DNA from: Tyto alba
Lineage: Eukaryota > Chordata > Aves > Strigiformes > Tytonidae
Length of the DNA: 64,000 bases
NCBI RefSeq assembly: GCF_018691265.1
Contig: NW_024881324.1
Coordinates: forward strand, 7,629,730-7,693,729
Direction: 5' to 3'
Every line of letters begins with the position of its first letter. Positions within the stretch are counted from its first letter, which is position 1. The notes beneath the pieces are model-generated. The model was given only the letters and a program-made list of their open reading frames with translations, was not told the origin of the DNA and did not search any database. A program made the position numbers and the translations under genes. This document shows, in pieces, positions 56,511-64,000 of the stretch.

Positions 56511-59500
56511 TCTGATACTGAATAATTTAGTGAAATCTCCTCATATCTTTCTCCATTACAATCCAATACCTTTATTGCAGTTGCCCTGTAGATAGTTTCC
56601 TCTTTTATTTGGAGATACCCTGCAAAAGTTCTTGTAGGGTCATTTGTTGCTATTGAAAAAATCCATGGACCTGCACATTTGATCTTTTCCAGCCATCTCT
56701 ACTGCCAGGCCATGCAGTAGGTGCCTTGGTGGGACCAGAAATACTCGTTGGCTGTTCTGCAGTAGGAGGTGTTCGGCGCGGAGCAGGAGCCCTCTTGAGG
56801 GGTCAGGAAGGAAATTTACTCAGAGAAGCAGCTCCCTGGACTATATAGGTATTCCTTTCTAGGTGCCAAGGAGATATCTGTCTTTGAGGGACATAAAAGC
56901 AATTAGATAACAGTTCCTTTGGGGAGATGCTATGTTTCAAAATGCATGCAATACCATCAGTGCTATATTCATACATAATTAATAGTTTATCTCAGTAGCA
57001 CTTCCTCTGAACTGTGGGCTGTGAGCTTTCATCTCCTCAAACCTCTGTGCGTACCAGGAGCTTGTTTTTGCTACTGAGCTCATGGATGGGCAAATTTCCT
57101 AGCGCCTACTGCCATGTGGGCAACTTTCCAGCAGCTGAAACGCTGATTTTTAAATATTTGACTCATGCTGTTTTGAAATCAACAAAAACTCCCATTGTTA
57201 CCGTTTCTTCTCCAATCTCCTTTGGTATATGACTAGAAATCATTTGATGTTTGGGTTTGTAAGCAAAATAAACATCGTGCCTTTATTCTACTTAGTTTGC
57301 TGTATGCCATCCCCTGCAGTCTCTGCTTCACATACCTTCTGAAAGCAAACGTAGACTTTGTGAATGATGCAGCTGGATTCCTTTTAGTATAAAGCTTGGT
57401 GCTCACTGTTGTACGACACTGCATCAAAGAAACCGTTACATTCAGTCTTAATTCATTTGATGCAGGTGCCTAAATTGAGAAGCCATAAATAACTGTATAA
57501 AACCACGTACTAAAAATTCTGAGTTCTTCAGCACGTAAGGGAAAGTGCAGCAGTAAACCTGAAATCTTTATTTTGCCACACGAGAATTTCAGAGATAATG
57601 GGAGACAGAGATCCACCAACATGCTGATACCAAACTAAAAAGCCTTTGACTTTTTCACTTACTCTTGCTTCTTCCTTTGTGCATATATGCACGTTTCCCC
57701 GATAGCTACTGTAGATATATATGGCCTTCAGGATGATACCTCAATGCCATTTACTTTCCAAAGGCCCAAGGGATGTGCACTGCTCCTATCCATCTGCAAA
57801 TCTGTTGCCATTTAGTCACAGATTTCAACAGAACAAAAATTTGGGTTCAGAGAGAGGGATGGGAAAGGGTGAGGGGCACCTATAACTAGGTGGGTGATGC
57901 TTTTGTGGTCTGACTGGATATGCTCAAAACAGGGACAGCTAGATGTGTGCTTACCCTTGGAAAAGAGTGCTGGCCATTTGATCTAGAATGTAACATGGCA
58001 AATGTGTCTAATCACTTCAGTGATAATTACTGTTGAATTTATTTAAAAAAAAAAAAAACCCTAAACTAAACAAGAACCTAAACTAAACTTTGCATAACCC
58101 TCTGCACCTCATGCTTTAACAATTTGGCTTCAAACCAAACAATTATAATGGACAGTGTTCCCCTAATGTCTTCTCTTCAGCCCCTACTATAGATTGGTAT
58201 GTCTGAGCATGCACACACTGCAATTCCTATTTGGTTTATTTTTAAGTGCTGATGTCAGATTGCTGTCGTTGCATATAAATATACCGGGGTATGTTTGCAG
58301 TGTTTAGGAATAAAGGAGACAGGGCAGTTTCAGAAATATGTGATGAAATTGTGTTCTCTAATATATATTTTTTGTTTTGCTTGTGAACAAAATAATTTTA
58401 TGTAAAGAATATAATCAATTTTTCAGAATGATGAATAAAAAGAAGAGATACAGGAAAAAGAAAAAAAAGGTAACTTCATTCTGGCCATTGACCGACCGCT
58501 TGATCGTCTGTCCGTTCCCTCCAGCCACACTGCTGTGCACATCACTTTGATGTTTATATTTTTACAAAGCGTGGACGTAACACCACCATAGCATTTTTTT
58601 AACATGAACTGATTTCAAGTTAAGAGGAGACCTCCTGTAATGCCCAGCCCCAAACCCACTAAGAGTTTGATGAGCCAGCCCCCAAACCACTAAGAGCGAT
58701 GGCCTTGAATCCAGGAGACCTTTCTTTTCTGGAAGGATTGAGAGGTAAAAAAGCAGCTTTCTCCTCTGGGACCATGGGCTGTGGTGCTGTTGCACCCCGC
58801 ACAGGAGGAATTTGCATCCCTTTCTTTCTCTTCAATGTTTGGGGGTTTTTCTGACTCTTCTCAGGGGCCCATCCTTGTAATTTACACATCGCCTGCGCAT
58901 CACAGCTTGCCTCCACAGGAGTATAATATGACTACAGCAAAAATATATGGATTTTGCAAAGGAGTTCTAAATCTCACACTTCATTTGGACATCTCAGAAG
59001 TGGTAGATCATTTAGAAAGCAGCAGGAGCCTGAGGTCTAGCCCCTGTGTAGGTAGTTTAAATGTGCTAATAGGATTTTTTCCCCTTGTTACCTTCAGTTC
59101 CCCTATAAATACACCAGAATCCTCTATATAGAGTCCACTGTCCTACTCTAGAAAAATCTGGTGGGAAATGACTTGTAAGAGATTGTCTTTTGTAACCTTC
59201 TTGTCAGGTCTATCGTGCAATTTCTTCATCAGCCCTGTCCAGCCCCAGCCACTGCTGTTTGAGTCACCAGCTCATCTGGTGCAGCAGGCTCTCTTGGCTG
59301 GGCCAGCTGTGTTCAAAAGTGCTTCCACCAGAACGGAGGATCTTCCAGGTGGAATGTATAGCCCCCAGCAACTGGAGGAGCTTTATCCTCGCCTTGACTG
59401 ATTGTTTTAATTTGATGTGAAAGCTGCAGAGCCAGCACGAAGGCACAAACGAGGCTCTGGAAACGAAGTAGAGAAATAGGTATGTACAGGGTTTGAAATT

Positions 59501-62500
59501 GCAGGAAGAATTCCAAATTTGTCATGCCACATACGCAGTCACTGACTGTAAAGAGGAACAGGCCAGGCAGACCTGAGAGAAGGTATCAGCCAGCCTCACC
59601 TGGCAATGCCCAGCCATCGCCGGGCGGAAGGTTGGCTCAGACCCGCTGGAGGTGAGCTGAGAACAGGCGCTGTCTGCTTGATTCCTCTTCAGCAAACCCT
59701 GTGTGCTACTGAACGCGATGGGGAATTATCATCATTACCTGCATATCAAAATTCCAAATGTGCAAAACATGTAAACCTTTAACCTTGAAATACGTTAAAC
59801 CGAAGACCAACCCACCATTTCTCCCTTTGCCGTGGGCTGCTGTGGGTCATGCATGAGTCCAGGGGGAGGGAATACTTGCCAGTTCTGTGTTTCTCCATCA
59901 AAGTGGGCATTGACCATGCCTCCGTTCCGCGTTACATCTTCAACTTAATTATCTCAAATAATATGCTAGTAATATGTTAATATTTGATACTGTTACATAA
60001 ACATACAGGCTTTCCCTAGACTGCTTCCTGAGTATAACCTGTCTGATTCTCCTCAACAGCTTTAAAGCTAGCTACTACTGGAGAGGTTCTCAGTGAGCAG
60101 ATGCTGCGTTGCACTGATGCCTTTCTCTCACCACTGCTTTCCAAGAGATTTACAGATATTTTTGAACTTGGTGTTCCAGCCTCCCTCTGAGGCAAACACG
60201 ATATAAATGTCCTGGCCCTGAAGCTGCAGAGAGGAGAGCTGAGAATCAAGGGAAGCCTTTGATACACTTGAGACCAGCTCTCAGACTTCCCATTACAAGG
60301 TTGGTGCCTTATAAAGCAGAGAGTCTGTGTTTAATTACCCTCTTGCCTGGGAGTTGCCTTCCTGATTTTGGAAGAAGTTTTGACATTTTACTGATGATCT
60401 TGTTACTAATTCCTTTGGTGTTTCCTACAAATCATGGAAATTAATACTTTTCTAAGCCACAGTGTATTCCTAGGTAATTGCTTCCAGTGTGCTCCACAAA
60501 GATGTGTGGTTTCAGAGTTCTGAAATGCTCTGTAAGGAGGTGTACTGCTGTGAAGCCCCACTGCAGTGATCAAGTTACTTTTTTCATGTTGACAATAGAA
60601 AGGAGGAGAGGGGATTGAAAAGGAGAAAAAACTAATGAAAGGTGTCTGTGGCTTAAGGAGAGGGCTAACTCCACCAAGTCAGAGCACACCCATTGTTCCA
60701 CTAAAGGGAATGCATTCTTCAGAGGTGAAGCATTTCAGCCTGGAAAAATGGACAAGACGATAAGGGCTGTTAGCCTCTTGATTTAGTATTGACCTCTGGC
60801 AGGGGAATAACCTACAGTTGAACAGATTTCCCAGCCACTATTAGGCACTTTTCAGATGGTAATCCTTAGGTCAGCTATTACTTTCAGCTCTGTAATTGTA
60901 GCAAAAATATGTAGAAAATGAAGTTTTGAAGCAAATCAAGTGTTTTAGGGAAGTATGCTCCCCATAATTGAATACATAGATAGCATTTTTCTTGAGATCC
61001 ATCTTAATGTAGGCAATTTTTGTTCTTTGGTCACCAGTGAGTGCTATACGGGCAGTGAGTTGAGGTAAGAACAAATTCTGCTTTCATGGAATATATTGGG
61101 TTTTTAATCAGGAAAATATTGCTAGTCAGGAGATTCTGTAAACCAATTTAAATCCTCTAAATATCATTATATGCCTTGTAATGAATAAAGGGCAGGCAAT
61201 TTTAAGCAGGATATAGGATATAGGATTAGAAAGAGAAAATTATAGCTGGGAAAATGAAAGAATTTATTTGAGAAAACCATGAAGATATAAAAAAAAAAAA
61301 AAAAAAAGAAAAAAGATAAGATGTCCTTTATTAAAACTTCCTTTTAAAACTTCTAATACAAAAAAGATGATCTTGAAACAACTATGACACCTACATAATC
61401 ACAGGAGGTAATTCAGGTACTGGGTTTTGTTCCAAATATAAATAAATAAAAAATAAAACTCATATGAAACATTAATGCTCGCCTAGCATGATTTCCTGAA
61501 TAACATGGACTATGGAATTTAACTGGTATTTAGTAACTACTGACCTGTATTGAAAGTAAGAAACAAAGAGCCATTGTGTCTTTTACTATCACAGACTGAG
61601 GAGGTAACATGAGAAGAAATACAATGTCATTAAAGATGTGCTTTATAAGAAATCTATCAGAAAGAGTCAGGCAGATTAAGTATTAAAAATTTATAATCAT
61701 CTTCATATGAAAAGGATGTGCCTGGCTCCCTTATTTGTCGTTGTTCTTAATTAGGTAGGAAATAGAGCTCTTCAGCGAGTTCTGCACCAACTTCCATTCA
61801 ACTTACAGCATGATATTAGGAAGCCAGAAGTATTTCAAATATATGTATTAGTCTTTTTCTATTGTTATTGTTCCTTAAAGTGACTTGTTTGAGTCAAGGC
61901 TTGCCCTGTCATTAATAGTTTATCTGTGCAGTCATGAGTACTGTGAATGGAATTGTCCACATAAATAAACGCCACAGGACTGAGCTTGAAGTCGAGGAGA
62001 TGCAGGCTAGTGCAGAGGTTTGCCCTGGAAAAGTCTCTGCAGCAGCCTTTATAATGACAATTTCTGGGAATGCTGCTATGTTTTTTTTTTTACGTGCTGA
62101 AAGGCCTGTGCATGTTTAGAATTTATTATAATTATTTATGACTTTCAACATCATGAATCTTTTGTGAAACAAATTTAATGTAATGGTTTAGCTTTTCTTA
62201 CTTATTCCTTCATAACATACTGAGCCCTTGCCTGGTTCCTCAGAGTCTCTCAGCCCGAGTGGATTGGTACCACACCTCCCTTTTGGGATGTGCAGTTGCC
62301 CAATAACCAGCAGTTTGGGGCAAGACTCACCCTGGGCTGGCATCAGTGGAGACCTTATACCTGAACTGCTTGTGCAGATCCTCAAGAGGAGGTTAATGCT
62401 CTTAGCCAACAGGTTAGGAAAGTTATGGTGTTCTTGCTGTGGTACAGACGGCACTGTAGGTTCTAGGTCCCGAGAAGACTGTCTGAAAGGATTTCTAAGG

Positions 62501-64000
62501 TTGCTGCTTAGTTAGCCACTTTTTGTTTCATTTCAGATGGAGGAGTGCTGGCTTTTAAAGACCAGGTGAAATATGGACTGTTTCTTCTCTCGTATGCCAA
62601 AGTGAAATTGAAGTTGCCCCAGACCCAGGATTAGAGCTCCAGGTATATTTATCATTTATTTTGTGATGTTCTTAAAGCTGTTCAGCGTCTGGATGGTGTT
62701 ATCATTAAAATGCGGCTGGTATTAGTCTTCTCATATTTCCACCATGTCAGTGTTACTGAAATAAAATCCAAAACCAGACACTTAGAAAAAGCATACCTTG
62801 AAGGCAGAAGTAAATCTTGGCTTTCTTGTATCTTTTTCACTGGAGAAATAAAAGCCATGCAACTGAATTATTTTCAAACATCTATATCAAGCGATGGACT
62901 TTCACCCTCTCGCTCGTATTGAACTTGAACCTCAAGTCTTTTTTCTTGACAATAAGCCTAAATTTTTGATTTCTGCAATTCAGCCACGTTGTTCCAATTT
63001 GTGCCATTTGCACATCCCTCACCCATTCTTCTCAGTTGGTTGTTTAGTCCTTTGAAGTGTCTTCCAGAACTATATTCCCATTGTTTAGTCACAATATGTG
63101 GTGTGTATGTGTGTTCACTCCACTTTTGTTTCAGAAGAAGGATTCCTTTCCCTGGAGCTTCTGTCCATGTTTTGGTTTTGCAGTGGTTCTTTTCTAAAAC
63201 AGCCTTTCATCTTTACTGTTGGATTAAAAGGAGGAAACCTCAGGTCACAATATGAATGGTAGGAAAAGACTTAAGTCACTCAGGGAATGCGTTTGGGACA
63301 CAGGTGTGCAAGCTTTATCACAGGAGAGAAAAGGGTGAAGGACTGTACAATTTAAACTGTGTGTGTGGACTAACAGTTCTAGGAACCCTTGTTCCCCAGT
63401 TCCCCCTGTGCATCTCTGTTTGTAATAGTGACTGTGGGAAAAACTAAACCAGAAATCACTGACTTGCAAGTCACTGGCTTTTTTTTTGTGGTTCTCTGCA
63501 ATAGCAGCAGACTGGTCCCAGTGATCCAGAGATCCTCCTGTATTGGATTTTGTGGATGACTCCTGTAACTGGTCTGAGTTTCCCTGTCAAATGGTAGTGT
63601 AGATAAACTACAAGAAGCTTGGAAGCCCACATAGGCTGTCTGTTCCTGTAATTTTTTCACCTGTAAAGTACAAGCCTTTTTGCCATGAATCAGAGGATGA
63701 AATTTGAAGTGACATGACAACAAAGGACGCGCTGTGGTTGCACTATTTGACAGTTTTAAATCTAAAAATAAGAGTGTGATCTGTTGCTGATAATCTTTTT
63801 GTTGTTGATTATGAGATGATTATATTTGGTACGTTTTCTTCAGGCTGGGGAGAACTGATGGGGTGTTTTGTTTTCTAATTAAAGATTCTGAGTCTTGTTA
63901 TGCAACTTAATTAGCACCCTCAGCATTTGTTTCCACCTTATGCAGGAGCTGATGAAACCTGTTGAACTTAATGTGAATCTTCCTGTTGACTTCAGTAGTC
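56511..64000. other. Intergenic region right of NHLRC1
   Basis: About 7.5 kb of AT-rich sequence with A runs (58040, 61290), short tandem pieces (58650-58690) and no CpG island. None of the ORFs on either strand resembles a known protein. The KIF13A start expected next in this gene order was not found, so it should lie further right. Confidence 0.6.

Noticed and set aside
54897..64000. First exon of KIF13A
   Set aside because: Expected next by gene order, but no kinesin motor sequence or CpG island was found in this part.
1..64000. CRISPR array, operon, phage or other prokaryote-type system
   Set aside because: No spaced direct repeats and no prokaryotic gene organisation; all coding sequence is vertebrate and intron-split.

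Overview
This is a vertebrate nuclear window, almost certainly from a bird. The genes are split by introns with GT/AG junctions, there are AATAAA polyadenylation signals and CpG-island promoters, and the interspersed repeats are avian: CR1 LINE 3' ends and endogenous-retrovirus LTRs of the type that starts TGTCCTGG. Four protein-coding genes are recognised, in the order DEK (+), KDM1B/LSD2 (-), TPMT (+), NHLRC1/malin (+). This is the amniote block that lies on human 6p22.3. The next gene expected there, KIF13A, is not seen and probably starts beyond the right edge.

Layout. 1-8.5 kb: the last four coding exons and 3'UTR of DEK; the upstream exons are outside the window. 8.5-12 kb: tail-to-tail DEK/KDM1B intergenic space with CR1 insertions. 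12-38.2 kb: KDM1B on the minus strand. All 20 coding exons could be placed with consistent phase, giving 820 residues (human protein about 822). Two untranslated 5' exons are inferred at 40.74-41.0 kb. 40.4-41.56 kb: a CpG island that serves as a head-to-head promoter for KDM1B (left) and TPMT (right). 41.77-51.85 kb: TPMT, eight coding exons, 246 residues (human 245). 52.1-54.5 kb: GC-rich sequence holding the NHLRC1 promoter and its single-exon gene (384 residues). 54.9-64 kb: NHLRC1 3'UTR and AT-rich intergenic sequence with no gene I can support.

The genes do not form an operon or a shared pathway. DEK is a chromatin architectural protein, KDM1B an FAD-dependent H3K4me1/2 demethylase, TPMT a SAM-dependent thiopurine S-methyltransferase, and NHLRC1 an E3 ubiquitin ligase that acts with laforin in glycogen control. 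The only evident regulatory coupling is the shared KDM1B/TPMT promoter.

I found no CRISPR array, phage, operon or other undescribed system. The less ordinary items are: two CR1 copies 7.2 kb apart that are almost identical, the second followed by an inverted piece of CR1 tail; a run of 50 T inside the TPMT exon 2 acceptor; a short alanine upstream ORF across the KDM1B exon 1/2 junction; two LTRs, both antisense to their host genes; and an unexplained GC-rich block between TPMT and NHLRC1. All coordinates, phases and identities were read by eye.
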